A DNA stretch of 64,000 nt from Nocardioides baekrokdamisoli (lineage in GTDB: Bacteria; Actinomycetota; Actinomycetes; Propionibacteriales; Nocardioidaceae), in the NCBI RefSeq assembly GCF_003945325.1, contig NZ_AP019307.1, positions 1,426,001 to 1,490,000 on the forward strand, given 5' to 3'. The position numbers and the translations under genes were made by a program. Positions 32,414 to 42,133 of this stretch are shown here, one piece after another. The notes beneath the pieces are model-generated. The model was given only the letters and a program-made list of their open reading frames with translations. It had not been told where the DNA came from and ran no database searches. Position 1 is the first letter of the stretch, and each line of letters starts with the position of its first letter.

Positions 32414-33355
32414 TCATCCGCGCAACTGCGGGCGTACGTGCAGCCCGACCTCGGGATCGACAACGACCTCCTGAGAGGCCGGCATGCCGTCGACGGTCAG
32501 AGCCGCCGTGACGGACACCGAGCGCTTCACCAGGCCGAGGGCGATCGGACCGAGTTCGAAGTGCCGGGCCGAGGAGCCGACGAAGCCCACCTGGGTGCCG
32601 TCCAGCAGCAGCGGCGTACCGGCCGGCGGCAACCGATTCTCCGACCCGTCGAGGTGCAGCAGCACGAGCCGTCGAGGCGGCCGACCCAGCGTGTGCACCC
32701 GCGCGACCGTCTCCTGACCGCGGTAGCAACCCTTGTCGAGATGAACCGCCGGCCCGATCCATCCGACCTCGTTCGGAATCGTTCGATGATCGGTGTCGAT
32801 ACCGAAGCGCGGCTCGCCACGGGCGATGCGGAGGGCGTCGTACGCCCAGCGCCCGCAGGCGGGCCCGACGGCCTCCGCGTACGCCGTCAGCTGATCAGGT
32901 GCGATGAAGGCGAAACCGGTCGGCGGTCGCCAGACGGTCGCCAGGGGCTCGGCCGTGATCGTGACCTCGGACCAGAACTTCATCCTTTCGACGAACGCGA
33001 TCAGATCCGCGCCGCGGCCGGGTTCGGTCCAGGCGGTGAAGGCGGCACCATCGTCGAGACCGCAGAAATAGTGCTCGACATGACCCTGCGGCGACAGCAG
33101 CAGCGCCGAGGTCCACACGCCGGGTTCGAGTTCGAGGAAGAACTGGGACGTCAGATCATGGAGCCACTTCAAGCGGTCCGGGCCGGCGATGCGGACGACG
33201 TCGTAGGACGACAGGTCGACGAACCCGTCCCCGGAGACGAGGGTGCGTTGCTCGCCGTTGAACGAGCCGTAATGGGCCGCGACCGAGCCATCGGGCGCGT
33301 CGGCCGCGACCGCATCCGGAAGATCCAGCCCCGCACTCCTGAACTCCGCGCTCAT
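32414..33355 (-). CDS. YgfZ/GcvT-like folate-binding Fe-S cluster maintenance protein
   Basis: A 313-residue protein of the YgfZ family. The signature KGCYRGQETVARVH (K-G-C-[YW]-x-G-Q-E) is present near residue 210, and the N-terminal part RIAGPDRLKWLHDLTSQ resembles the GcvT tetrahydrofolate-binding fold. YgfZ proteins help maintain certain Fe-S enzymes, probably through their conserved Cys. The ATG overlaps the stop of the Fur-family gene by four bases, and mshD follows by seven bases. Its company with a Fur regulator, nitrobindin and mycothiol synthase supports a role under oxidative or nitrosative stress. Confidence 0.9.
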   Translation of the reverse strand: MSAEFRSAGLDLPDAVAADAPDGSVAAHYGSFNGEQRTLVSGDGFVDLSSYDVVRIAGPDRLKWLHDLTSQFFLELEPGVWTSALLLSPQGHVEHYFCGLDDGAAFTAWTEPGRGADLIAFVERMKFWSEVTITAEPLATVWRPPTGFAFIAPDQLTAYAEAVGPACGRWAYDALRIARGEPRFGIDTDHRTIPNEVGWIGPAVHLDKGCYRGQETVARVHTLGRPPRRLVLLHLDGSENRLPPAGTPLLLDGTQVGFVGSSARHFELGPIALGLVKRSVSVTAALTVDGMPASQEVVVDPEVGLHVRPQLRG

Positions 33356-33765
33356 TCACACACCTCACAGTCACCGAAGATCGTCAAGTGGTCGACATCG
33401 ATCACGAACCCGAGATCCGCACGCACGCGCTCTGCGAAAGCAGCCGCCACATCCACGTCAACGCTACGGACCCGCTCACACTTCCGGCAGATCGCATGGA
33501 AATGAGCGGGACCACCCACGGAGTGGTACGTCGCACCCCGATCCGACAGGTGCGCGTGCCGCACCAGACCGACCTGCTCCAGCACGTCCAGCGTCCTGTA
33601 GACGGTCGAAAGGTTGAGCGAGACCGACGACTGGCGGACCTCGGCGAGCACGTCCTCCGGCGTTGCGTGCCCGAGTCGGTCGACCGCCGCCAGCACGAGC
33701 TCGCGCTGGGGGGTGAGGCGCAGACCCTCGGCCTTCAGCCGTGCCCTGAGGCCATCGGTGGTCAT
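33352..33765 (-). CDS. Fur-family metalloregulator
   Basis: A 137-residue protein. The winged helix contains RLTPQRELVLAAVDRLGHATPEDV and SLSTVYRTLDVLEQVGLVRH-like residues (SLNLSTVYRTLDVLEQVGLV), and the dimerisation domain has THFH-type ligands (GGPAHFHAICRKCERV) and a second Cys pair CEVCE at the extreme C-terminus, giving a structural C-x2-C...C-x2-C zinc site. Whether it senses iron, zinc or peroxide cannot be decided. Coupled to both neighbours by ATGA overlaps, it probably regulates its own operon. Confidence 0.9.
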   Translation of the reverse strand: MTTDGLRARLKAEGLRLTPQRELVLAAVDRLGHATPEDVLAEVRQSSVSLNLSTVYRTLDVLEQVGLVRHAHLSDRGATYHSVGGPAHFHAICRKCERVRSVDVDVAAAFAERVRADLGFVIDVDHLTIFGDCEVCE

Positions 33766-34271
33766 GCGCGTTGGAGCCGTGCCCACAGGTGCGGCTGGAG
33801 TTCCTGCCCCATCGCGGCCATGTCGTACGCGTACAGCAGGTCGCCCTCGACGTTGCCGTACAAGCGCTTGCCTCCCTGCACCGCCTTCGCCGTCGCGGTC
33901 ACGCCGATCGCGTCCGTGACGATCTCGAGCTTCCCTCCCGAGGCGTTGCCGACGTACACCTCGACGATGCCGAAGTTGTGGGCAAGCACGAACTCCACGC
34001 TGCCCACGCCCATGCCCGTCTGCTTGCAACGCAGGAACCCGGTCTCCTGATGCGCGTCGCGGACCTTCTCCCCGGTCTCGGCGTTGATGATCTCGGCGCG
34101 CGCCATGTAGTGGAAGAACGGCCGTCCGTCCTGCTGGAAGAGGATCTCCTCGCGGTACTCGAACCCGTCGATCGTCGGGTAGTCACCGTGGCCGTTGCCG
34201 CGCCAGGTGCCGAGCATCCAGGCCACCGGGCCCATGTCAGGGTGCAAGTTGGAAGGGAGCTCGAACGCCAT
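33762..34271 (-). CDS. Nitrobindin-like heme beta-barrel protein (FABP family, DUF1794)
   Basis: A 169-residue protein with the nitrobindin hallmark GTWRGNGHGDYPTI, followed by FEYREEILF and GFLRCKQTG. The last residues (PHLWARLQRA) include a His at the place expected for the proximal heme ligand. Family members bind ferric heme and isomerise peroxynitrite; the mycobacterial homologue is Rv2717c. The ATG lies only 24 bases from the divergent DsrE start, so one or both transcripts probably lack a leader. Its TGA overlaps the Fur-family ATG. Confidence 0.88.
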   Translation of the reverse strand: MAFELPSNLHPDMGPVAWMLGTWRGNGHGDYPTIDGFEYREEILFQQDGRPFFHYMARAEIINAETGEKVRDAHQETGFLRCKQTGMGVGSVEFVLAHNFGIVEVYVGNASGGKLEIVTDAIGVTATAKAVQGGKRLYGNVEGDLLYAYDMAAMGQELQPHLWARLQRA

Positions 34272-34295
34272 GGTGCGTGAGTCTAATGTGGTCGC

Positions 34296-34655
34296 ATGCC
34301 CCGCCCCCTCGTCGTGAAGGTCACCGTCGGCGCGGACCAACCCGAACGCAGCAACCAGGGTCTGATGGTGGCCGCGACCGCTACGAGCAGCGGAGCCGAG
34401 GTCAGCCTCTGGTTGGCCGGCGAGGCGGTGTTGTACGCCACGCCCGACGGACCCACGCCCGACCTCGAGCTCGCGACTCCGGTGGGCGACCTGATCGACG
34501 TGGTTCTCGACTCCGGAACGGTCACTGTCTGCGCCCAGTGCGCCGCGCGTCGAGCGCTGACACAGGCCGATCTGCTCGAGGGCGTACGCATCGCCGGGGC
34601 CGCCGCATTCGTCGAGGAGATTCTTCGGCCGGACACACAAGTCGTCGTGTACTGA
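34296..34655 (+). CDS. DsrE-family protein
   Basis: A 119-residue protein: VVKVTVGADQPERSNQGLMVA at the start, EVSLWLAGEAVLYAT in the middle and TVCAQCAARRALTQADLLEGV with a C-x2-C pair where DsrE/TusD-type proteins carry a reactive Cys. Such proteins carry sulfur or act in small sulfur relays; the precise role is unknown. It is divergent from the nitrobindin operon and lies 43 bases before the coiled-coil gene on the same strand. Confidence 0.82.
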   Translation: MPRPLVVKVTVGADQPERSNQGLMVAATATSSGAEVSLWLAGEAVLYATPDGPTPDLELATPVGDLIDVVLDSGTVTVCAQCAARRALTQADLLEGVRIAGAAAFVEEILRPDTQVVVY

Positions 34656-34698
34656 TCCGAACCCCAGTGGTGGGTCGCGCCGACTACGATCTTGATCC

Positions 34699-37600
34699 AT
34701 GAACGCCTCGCAAGACTCCCGTCGCTGGTTCCGTCGCGCGGAGGCCGAGGATGACACCCCCAAGGTGACCACTCCGATCGACCCGGAGCGCGCTTCGATG
34801 GACCCGTTGCGCATCGCTGCGGAGCGTGATCTGGATGCCGAACTTGCCGCGCAGGCGGCTGCTCAGGTGGAGAAGCGGAGTCGTCCGACGAACCGCAACG
34901 CACCCGAGAGCGCACCTGAGCCGGTCGCGCCCGCCGAGCCCACGGCGACGGTCGACGCACCAGCGCAGGGCGACTCCGACGAGGCCGCAGCCGAGCGGGC
35001 CGAGGCCGAGCGCGCCGCAGCAGAGCAGGCGCGCCAGCGCGCCGACGCCGAGGGACAGGCGGCCGTACTCGCCAACCAGCGCTCAGCGATCGAGCGCGCC
35101 GCAGCAGAGCAGGCGCGCGAGCGCCTCAACGCCGAGGAACACCTGACGGCACGAGCCCACGACGCAGCCGAGGCACAGAACAACGTGGTCGCCGCGCTCG
35201 CTCAGGCCGAGCAGGCCCACAACGAGCGCGTTGCAGCGGAGCAGGCGGCAGCGCGCAGCGCCGAGGACGCCGCGGCGGCGCATCAGGAGCGCGTACGCGT
35301 CGAGGAACTGATCAAGTCGCTCAGCGACGAGGCCAAGCAGGCACACCTGTCGGTCATCGACATGCACAAGTCGACCAGCGACCTGGTCACCGCTCGCGAC
35401 GAAGCAGACCGCGCCGTCCAGGACCAGCTCGACCGCGCCCACGCGGCCCTCAAGGACCACGCGGCGGCCTCGGAGTTGGCTGCGGCAACCGCCGCCGCGG
35501 CCAACGAGGCGCAGGCTGCTCGCGAAGCCGCCGAGGAGCGTGCCCAGAAGGCAATCGAGGAACGCGCCGAGTTGGCACGTCAGGCCGACGAGCACCGCGC
35601 TGCCGCCGACCGCGTCACCGCCGAGCGCCTCGATGCGTTGTCTGCGGAGTACACCGCCCGGCTCACCGCGGTGGACGATGCGATCGCGGCCGCGAAGCAG
35701 CAGGCCTTGGCCCGTCTCGACGAGCTCGGTGCGGCTCACGCCGACCAGATCAAGTCGATCCGCGAGGAGCAGGTGGCGGCCGAGCAGACCGCGACCGCGC
35801 ACGCCTTGCAGATCGTTGACGACAGCGCCGAGTACGCGCGTCAGGCCGAGGCGAACCTTCAGGCTGCCGCCCGTGCCACCGACGAGCGCCTCGCCGCGCT
35901 TGCCAGCGAGCACGAGGCCCATCTCGCGTCGGTCAACCAGGCACTGCAGGCAGCCGAGCTGGCCGCGGTCGCCAAGGTCGACGATCTGACCGCTGCCCAT
36001 GCCGAGCGGGTACGCGCCCTCCACGACGACCAGCTCAAGGCCGAGGCCGCGGCCGCTGCTCGCGCGAAGGAGGCCGCCGACCGGCACGCCGAGCAGCTCG
36101 CGCAGGCGCAGGCGGACCGGGTCGCGGTGGAGCAGGCGGCCAGCGCCCAGATCGTCGAGGCGATCCAGGCCCAGGGGGCCGTCGTACGCCAGGCCCACTC
36201 CGAGCGTCTGGCGGCCGAGGAGGCCGCCGGTCAGCAGGCCCAGCTCGTCGCGCACGCCCACCAGGCACGCCTCACCGCCGAGGAGATGGCCCAGCAGGCG
36301 CACGAGGCACGTGCCGCCGCCGAAGAGGCCGCCCGCGAAGCCTCCGAGCAGCGCCTCGCCGCCGAGGAGTCCGCGCAGGCCCAGATGGCTCAGGCCCGAG
36401 ACGCCCTCGCCTCGCGGCTCGAGGCCGAGATGAAGATGCAGCACCTCGTCTCCGAGGCGAACGCCGCCCACGCCGCCCGCCGGGACAGCGAGACCGTGGC
36501 AGCCAACGCTGCCGCCGAGGCAGCTCGCGCGCACCTCGCCCGTAAGGACGTCGAGGAAGCCACCACCAAGGCGATCGCCGAGCGCGTCGCCGTCGAGGAG
36601 AAGGCCCAGGCCGCGATCGCGGCCCGCGAGGAAGCCGACGCCCAAGTCACCGTGCACGCCGAAGCGCGCGCCGCCGCAGAGGCTTCCGCGGCGAACGCGA
36701 TCCAGAGCGCGCAGGAGTCCGCCGAGGCACACGTACGCGCCGCCGAGCATGCACACCGGGCACGCCTCGCAGCTGAGGAGATCGCTGAGAAGGCACACGC
36801 CGTCGCCGAACGTGCGCACCAGGAACGGCGCGAGGCCGAGGACGCCGCCCGCGCTCAGGCCGAGCTGACCGCAGCAGCCTCAGGTCGTGAGCAGGAGGCG
36901 CTCGGGAAGATCGAGACCGCTGCCGTGGCCGCGGCGGCAGTGCACGAAGCCGCAGCCGCGTCGGCCGCAGCCGCGCACGCGGCAGCGGAGCAGGCTCACC
37001 AGGCCCGTCAGGCTGCGGACGTACGCGCCAGCAACCACGCCGACTCGGCCTCCGAAGCGCATCAGGCGCGTCTGGCCGCCGAATCGACCGCCACCGACGC
37101 TCTCGAGGCTCGTCTGGGAGCCGAGCGAGCCGCCGAGCAGGCCCACCATGCCGCAGCCCAGGCCGCACAGCAGCGCGCCGAGGCCGAGCAGCGCGCCGCC
37201 GACGTCGTTGCCGGGATCGAGGCGGCCTCGCAGGTCGCCGCTGCCCGGGCGGACGAAGCACAAGCCGCGCGACAGGCAGCCGAGAAGTTGGCCGAGGATG
37301 CCGTCCGCCAGCGGATCGCCGCTGAGGAGCGGGTCGCCAACGTCGCGATCGACCGCCAGGCGATCGAGTCCTCGATCCGGCACCACACGTTGCTCGTCGA
37401 GCAGGCGTACAAGGAGCGTCGCGCTGCCGAGGAGCGCGCACAAGAGCTCGCCGAGGAACTCGCCGACCTGCGCGCGGCCGTCGTGGACGCGCTCAAGTCC
37501 CGCAACCCGCGTCAGGTCGTGAAGTCACTCGAGGCCCAGCTCGCGGAGTCGGACGAGTTGCCGGAGAGTCCCGCATCGGCTCCGGTACGCGGCGCTCACG

Positions 37601-38121
37601 CGGGGCCGTCGGCCTCGACGCTGTCGATGCGTACGCGCGCGGCCCAGGCTGCCGGTGCTCCGGCGGCGGGCGCCGACGTCGCAGCGACCATCCGGGCTCA
37701 GCTCGAACTCCCCGGCGCGGAGCCAGCAGCGTCGACCAACCCGGTCGCCATCCCGGCCGTCGACCTGCCCACCTCGACCGGCACCCTGTCAGCCCTGGAC
37801 CCGGCGGTTCTGGCGGCGATGGACGGCGGCGTGGACGACGTACGCAGCTTCAACCCGACCGGACGCGTCGGCATCGGCCCGAGCAGCAGCGTCACCGTGA
37901 GCGCGCACGGCGTGGTGACGGTGCGACGGGGTTCGCGGACGTACGCCTTCGACCTGTATGACCGCGACACGAAGGTGACCGTGACCGGTGAGCCGGCGAC
38001 CCGGAGCTGGAAGGCCACGCTGTCGAACCAGACCGAATCGGTGTCGTTGGACAACAAGCAGGTCGACGCCGAGCCGTTCTCGACCGAACTGCTGCGCTGG
38101 CGTCCCGAACTCGCTGACTGA
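34699..38121 (+). CDS. Giant Ala/Glu-rich coiled-coil protein with C-terminal beta domain, function unknown
   Basis: A 1140-residue cytosolic protein with no signal peptide or membrane segment and no Cys that I can see. A hydrophilic N-terminus of about 100 residues precedes some 850 residues almost without Pro or Gly, rich in Ala, Glu, Gln and Arg, with heptad-like spacing. A 14-residue module recurs, with three consecutive copies at about 520-561 (AHQARLTAEEMAQQ, AHEARAAAEEAARE, ASEQRLAAEESAQA) and further copies later. A Pro-rich linker leads to a compact C-terminal beta-rich domain (about 1055-1140; VTVSAHGVVTVRRGSRTYAF). Architecture recalls polar-growth scaffolds such as Scy, but no homology is claimed. 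The start has no clear ribosome binding site. Confidence 0.8.
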   Translation: MNASQDSRRWFRRAEAEDDTPKVTTPIDPERASMDPLRIAAERDLDAELAAQAAAQVEKRSRPTNRNAPESAPEPVAPAEPTATVDAPAQGDSDEAAAERAEAERAAAEQARQRADAEGQAAVLANQRSAIERAAAEQARERLNAEEHLTARAHDAAEAQNNVVAALAQAEQAHNERVAAEQAAARSAEDAAAAHQERVRVEELIKSLSDEAKQAHLSVIDMHKSTSDLVTARDEADRAVQDQLDRAHAALKDHAAASELAAATAAAANEAQAAREAAEERAQKAIEERAELARQADEHRAAADRVTAERLDALSAEYTARLTAVDDAIAAAKQQALARLDELGAAHADQIKSIREEQVAAEQTATAHALQIVDDSAEYARQAEANLQAAARATDERLAALASEHEAHLASVNQALQAAELAAVAKVDDLTAAHAERVRALHDDQLKAEAAAAARAKEAADRHAEQLAQAQADRVAVEQAASAQIVEAIQAQGAVVRQAHSERLAAEEAAGQQAQLVAHAHQARLTAEEMAQQAHEARAAAEEAAREASEQRLAAEESAQAQMAQARDALASRLEAEMKMQHLVSEANAAHAARRDSETVAANAAAEAARAHLARKDVEEATTKAIAERVAVEEKAQAAIAAREEADAQVTVHAEARAAAEASAANAIQSAQESAEAHVRAAEHAHRARLAAEEIAEKAHAVAERAHQERREAEDAARAQAELTAAASGREQEALGKIETAAVAAAAVHEAAAASAAAAHAAAEQAHQARQAADVRASNHADSASEAHQARLAAESTATDALEARLGAERAAEQAHHAAAQAAQQRAEAEQRAADVVAGIEAASQVAAARADEAQAARQAAEKLAEDAVRQRIAAEERVANVAIDRQAIESSIRHHTLLVEQAYKERRAAEERAQELAEELADLRAAVVDALKSRNPRQVVKSLEAQLAESDELPESPASAPVRGAHAGPSASTLSMRTRAAQAAGAPAAGADVAATIRAQLELPGAEPAASTNPVAIPAVDLPTSTGTLSALDPAVLAAMDGGVDDVRSFNPTGRVGIGPSSSVTVSAHGVVTVRRGSRTYAFDLYDRDTKVTVTGEPATRSWKATLSNQTESVSLDNKQVDAEPFSTELLRWRPELAD

Positions 38122-38165
38122 CCGGGTCCCGTTGGTTCTGTAGGGCCGAAGACCCGTATCGAGAC

Positions 38166-39224
38166 CTACCCGAGGCGCAGCGCCACGACGCCAGCGAGTT
38201 CGCGAACGGCGGCACGGGCCGTGTGACCCGAGCCGACGATGTTGAAGAAGCCGTGGATCAGGCCTTCGTACCGTTCGAGGTCGACATCGATGCCTGCGGC
38301 AGCAAGCTTGGCGGCGTACGCCTCTCCCTCGTCGCGCAGTGGGTCAAAACCGGCCGTGGCGACGAACGCTGGTGCCGTCGTCTTCCTCACGGTCGCGAAC
38401 AGCGGCGACAGCCGTGGGTCGTTCGAGGCGACCAGGTCCGCCGGCGCGTACGTGTCGTGAGCCAGGTCCATGAACTTCTTGGTCAGGTAGAAGCCTTCAC
38501 CGAACATCGCCCTGCTCGCCGTGGTCGACCCGAAGTCGACCACCGGGTAGATCAGCAACTGGAAGGCACACTTGCGTCCGACCGCCAGGGCGACTCCTGC
38601 GGCCAGGTTGCCGCCCGCCGAGTCGCCGCCGACACCGATCCGCTTCGGGTCGGCGCCGTACTCGTCGGCATGCTCGACGATGTGCTTGAAGGCCACGATC
38701 GCGTCGTCGTACGCCGCCGGGAAAGTGTGCTCGGGTGCGAGGCGGTAACTCACCGACAGGATCCGTACGCCCGACTCCTCGGCCAGGAACCGACATGCAG
38801 GGTCGTGGCTCTGCACGTCGCCGTACACGAAACCACCGCCGTGGAAGAAGACCAGGAGTCCGCCGTTGCCACTCTCGTTGGTCGGCACGTACAACCGCGC
38901 CTTCTGACCGTTGATCCAGTGGTCCGTCGTGCTGCCGATCGGCTGTACGCCGCCGGCGATCTCGGCCTGTCGGGCCATCCCGATGCGGCCGGCCGGGATC
39001 GGCAGGTCCTCGACCGACGGCTCGCCACTGATCTTCTTCAGCATCAACATCAGCTGCGTGTCGGCGGCCAGGACCTGGCCATCGCCTTCGATGACGGGTC
39101 CGGAGATCCGACGCTGGACGCTCAGCGGGAGGCTCATCGTGGCCTGGAACGCGAGGCTCTTGGCGATCACGGCGGCTGGACCGATGACCGGCACGTAACG
39201 TCCGATCGCGGAGATGCTTGGCAT
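38166..39224 (-). CDS. HSL-family alpha/beta hydrolase (esterase)
   Basis: A 352-residue protein. FFHGGGFVYGD is the oxyanion-hole motif of hormone-sensitive-lipase-like esterases, GVGGDSAGGNLAAG contains the nucleophilic Ser, DPLRDEGEAYA the acid and GLIHGFF the catalytic His. The first 90 residues form a cap region with a hydrophobic helix. It probably hydrolyses short to medium acyl esters. ATG at 39222-39224 is preferred over longer upstream starts, which overlap the divergent ppk gene. It is convergent with the coiled-coil gene across 44 bases that hold a weak CGGGTC/GACCCG hairpin. Confidence 0.9.
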   Translation of the reverse strand: MPSISAIGRYVPVIGPAAVIAKSLAFQATMSLPLSVQRRISGPVIEGDGQVLAADTQLMLMLKKISGEPSVEDLPIPAGRIGMARQAEIAGGVQPIGSTTDHWINGQKARLYVPTNESGNGGLLVFFHGGGFVYGDVQSHDPACRFLAEESGVRILSVSYRLAPEHTFPAAYDDAIVAFKHIVEHADEYGADPKRIGVGGDSAGGNLAAGVALAVGRKCAFQLLIYPVVDFGSTTASRAMFGEGFYLTKKFMDLAHDTYAPADLVASNDPRLSPLFATVRKTTAPAFVATAGFDPLRDEGEAYAAKLAAAGIDVDLERYEGLIHGFFNIVGSGHTARAAVRELAGVVALRLG

Positions 39225-39261
39225 GCTCGCGACGGTATCGCGTGCCTGACAGAATTGGGCC

Positions 39262-41427
39262 ATGACCCTCGACGACACCACCTCCCTTGAGGCAATCCGC
39301 GACACGGAGTACGACGTCGAGCCGGTGTACGTCCCCGATCACGAGGCGTTGGCCGCTGTCGAGAAGTTCGAGGACCGCTTCCTCGACCGCGAACTGAGCT
39401 GGCTGCACTTCAACCAACGCGTGCTCGAGCTTGCGGCCGACGAGAACATCCCGCTGCTGGAGCGAGTGCGCTACCTCGCGATCTTCACCAGCAACCTCGA
39501 CGAGTTCTTCATGGTCCGGGTGGCCGGCCTGAAGCGCCGCATCGCGGCAGGGCTGGCCGTACGCGCCGCCTCCGGTCTGATGCCGCGCGAGGTGCTCGAA
39601 CAGATCTGGCTCACCGCGCGAGACCTCTCGGAGCGTCAGGCCGTCCTGTTCCGCGACCAGATCGCACCGGAGCTGGCCAACCGTGGCATCGAGCTGCTCC
39701 GGTGGGAGGACCTCGACGTCGACGAGCAGAAGTACTGCAAGAAGCTCTTCAAGGAGCGGGTGTTCCCGGTGGCGACGCCGCTGGCGGTCGACCCGGCGCA
39801 CCCGTTCCCGTACATCTCGGGGCTGAGCCTCAACCTGGCCGTGCTGCTGCGCGACCCGCAGAACAACAAGCAGCACTTCGCCCGCGTCAAGGTGCCACCG
39901 ATCTTCAGCCGCTTCGTGCCCCTGGGGAACCAGCGGTTCGTGCCGCTCGAGGACATCATGCGCGAGCGGCTGCAGAAGTTGTTCTCCGGCATGCAGGTCC
40001 TCGAGGTGCACGCGTTCCGGGTCACTCGCAACGAGGATCTCGAGGTCGAGGAGGACGACGCCGAGAACCTGCTCGCGGCGCTCGAGAAGGAGCTGTTGCG
40101 ACGACGTTTCGGCCCGCCGGTGCGGCTCGAGGTCGAGGAGACGATGTCGGACTCGGTCCTCTCCCTGCTGGTGTCCGAGCTCGGGATCTCCGACCAGGAG
40201 GTCTTCCGGCTTCCCGGCCCGCTGGACCTGCGCGGCCTGCACGGGATCGCGGATCTTCCGCTCGACGAGTTCAAGTACCCGGCGTTCGTACCGACCACGC
40301 ATCACCGGCTCGCCCCGGTCGAGTCCGCCGCACCGGTCGACGTCTTCAAGGCCGCGCGTCGGCGCGACATCCTGCTGCATCACCCGTACGACTCGTTCGC
40401 AACCTCCGTGCAGCGGTTCATCGAGCAGGCGGCCGCGGATCCGCACGTGCTCGCCATCAAGCAGACCCTCTACCGAGCGGGCGGCAACAGCCCGATCGTC
40501 GACGCCCTCATCGAGGCTGCCGAGGCCGGCAAGCAGGTCCTCGTCCTCGTCGAGATCAAGGCGCGCTTCGACGAAGAGGCAAACATCCGATGGGCTCGCA
40601 AGCTGGAGCAGGCCGGCTGCCACGTCGTGTACGGCCTGATCGGCCTCAAGACGCACTGCAAGCTCACCATGGTCGTCCGCGACGAGCCCGACGGCATCCG
40701 TCGCTACACCCACATCGGCACCGGCAACTACAACAGCAAGACCGCCCGGATGTACGAGGACATCGGCCTGATCACCACCAACGAGGCGATCGGCGAGGAC
40801 GCCGCCCACCTGTTCAACAATCTGTCGGGATGGTCGAGCGAGCCACGGTACGAGGGCCTGCTGGTGGCTCCGGGCACGGTGCGCTCCGGCCTCATCGAAC
40901 ACATCCACGCCGAGATCGCGCATCATGAGGCCGGGCGAGGCGGGCACATCCGACTCAAGGCCAATTCGCTGGTCGACGAGGCCGTCATCGACGCCCTCTA
41001 TCTCGCCTCGCAAGCGGGCGTACGCGTCGAACTGCTGATTCGCGGCATCTGCGCGCTGCGTCCGGGCGTCCCGGGGTTGTCCGAGCTGATCACCGTCCGA
41101 AGCATCCTCGGGCGTTTCCTGGAGCACTCGCGGGTCACATGGTTCGCCAACGGCGGTGACCCCATCGTCTACATCGGCTCGGCCGACATGATGCACCGCA
41201 ACCTCGACCGTCGGGTCGAGGTGCTCGTACGCATCCCGCGGCCCACGGCCGGCACGGAGACCGACAACATCGCGGATCTCACCGCGTTCCTCGACACCGC
41301 GTTCGACGAAGCCACCGACGCCTGGATCCTCGACGACGAGGGCAACTGGCTGCGCAACGGCGGCGAGACCGACCTGCAGGCGTACCTGATCGAACGCCAG
41401 CGGCGCCGTCGTCGCTCGGGGAACTGA
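39262..41427 (+). CDS. ppk: Polyphosphate kinase 1
   Basis: A 721-residue enzyme making polyphosphate from ATP reversibly. The N-terminal domain starts [19 protein letters not shown] and continues [17 protein letters not shown]. The catalytic core has HHPYDSF and [19 protein letters not shown] with His484 as the phosphohistidine, and the second HKD-like site lies near the C-terminus ([17 protein letters not shown]). Length is normal for PPK1. It is divergent from the esterase gene (37 bases apart), and DUF47/pit genes follow, linking phosphate uptake to polyphosphate storage; mutT1, its neighbour in Mycobacterium, lies 6 kb downstream. Confidence 0.97.
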   Translation: MTLDDTTSLEAIRDTEYDVEPVYVPDHEALAAVEKFEDRFLDRELSWLHFNQRVLELAADENIPLLERVRYLAIFTSNLDEFFMVRVAGLKRRIAAGLAVRAASGLMPREVLEQIWLTARDLSERQAVLFRDQIAPELANRGIELLRWEDLDVDEQKYCKKLFKERVFPVATPLAVDPAHPFPYISGLSLNLAVLLRDPQNNKQHFARVKVPPIFSRFVPLGNQRFVPLEDIMRERLQKLFSGMQVLEVHAFRVTRNEDLEVEEDDAENLLAALEKELLRRRFGPPVRLEVEETMSDSVLSLLVSELGISDQEVFRLPGPLDLRGLHGIADLPLDEFKYPAFVPTTHHRLAPVESAAPVDVFKAARRRDILLHHPYDSFATSVQRFIEQAAADPHVLAIKQTLYRAGGNSPIVDALIEAAEAGKQVLVLVEIKARFDEEANIRWARKLEQAGCHVVYGLIGLKTHCKLTMVVRDEPDGIRRYTHIGTGNYNSKTARMYEDIGLITTNEAIGEDAAHLFNNLSGWSSEPRYEGLLVAPGTVRSGLIEHIHAEIAHHEAGRGGHIRLKANSLVDEAVIDALYLASQAGVRVELLIRGICALRPGVPGLSELITVRSILGRFLEHSRVTWFANGGDPIVYIGSADMMHRNLDRRVEVLVRIPRPTAGTETDNIADLTAFLDTAFDEATDAWILDDEGNWLRNGGETDLQAYLIERQRRRRRSGN

Positions 41428-41514
41428 GCCTCGCTCGAGCGCTGGGGTTGCACGCGAGAAGCGCTACTCGCCTAGCATGTGACCCGTTCGCATCCCCGAC
41501 GCCAGGAGTTCTCC

Positions 41515-42132
41515 GTGCGTTTGCGCCTCCGTCCGGTCGACAGCTCTTTCTATGATCTGTTCACCGAACTCGCCCGCCACCTCGTGGAGGGTGCGGACCT
41601 GCTGGCCGAGATGCTCAGCGAGGATGCCGATCACGCCTCGGTCGCCGAGCGGATGCGCGAGGCCGAGCACAAGGCCGACGAGGCGACCCACGCCATCGTG
41701 CGGCGGGTGAACTCCTCGTTCGTCACGCCGTTCGACCGCGAGGACATCTACGCCCTCGGCTCGGGTCTCGACGACATCATGGACGCGATGGACGAGGTCG
41801 TCGACCAGATCCTCGTCTACGAGGTCAAGGTGCTCCCGGCCGAACTGTCGGACCAGGTCGCGGTGCTCCAGCGCTGCGCCGAACTGACCGCGAGCGCCAT
41901 GCCGAGGCTCAAGGCGATGCACTCGCTCGACGAGTACTGGATCGAGATCAACCGTCTTGAGAACCAGGGCGACAAGAACCACCGACGTACCCTCGCCAAG
42001 CTGTTCTCCGGTGATTTCAAGGCGATGGAGGTCCTGAAGCTCAAGGACATCGTCGAGTCGCTCGAGGAAGCCGTCGACGGCTTCGAGCGCGTCGCCAACA
42101 TCGTGGAGCAGATCGCCGTCAAGGAATCCTGA
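41515..42132 (+). CDS. DUF47 (PhoU-like) Pit accessory protein
   Basis: A 205-residue helical protein. MRLRLRPVDSSFYDLFTELA at the start, EHKADEATHAIVRRVNSSF in the middle and FDREDIYALGSGLDDIMDAM are the core of the DUF47 family, related to PhoU and regularly encoded before Pit transporters. It likely modulates low-affinity phosphate uptake. GTG is supported by AGGAG six bases upstream. One base separates its stop from the pit start, so the two are translated together. Confidence 0.92.
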   Translation: MRLRLRPVDSSFYDLFTELARHLVEGADLLAEMLSEDADHASVAERMREAEHKADEATHAIVRRVNSSFVTPFDREDIYALGSGLDDIMDAMDEVVDQILVYEVKVLPAELSDQVAVLQRCAELTASAMPRLKAMHSLDEYWIEINRLENQGDKNHRRTLAKLFSGDFKAMEVLKLKDIVESLEEAVDGFERVANIVEQIAVKES

Positions 42133-42133
42133 C

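Noticed and set aside
35083..36819. Leftward Leu/Gly-rich frame within the coiled-coil gene.
   Set aside because: It is the complement of the repetitive Ala/Glu codons and has the regular pattern produced by antisense reading of such repeats.
38497..41196. Leftward frame of 899 codons opposite ppk.
   Set aside because: PPK1 on the other strand is unmistakable; the antisense product has no domain, membrane segment or plausible start.
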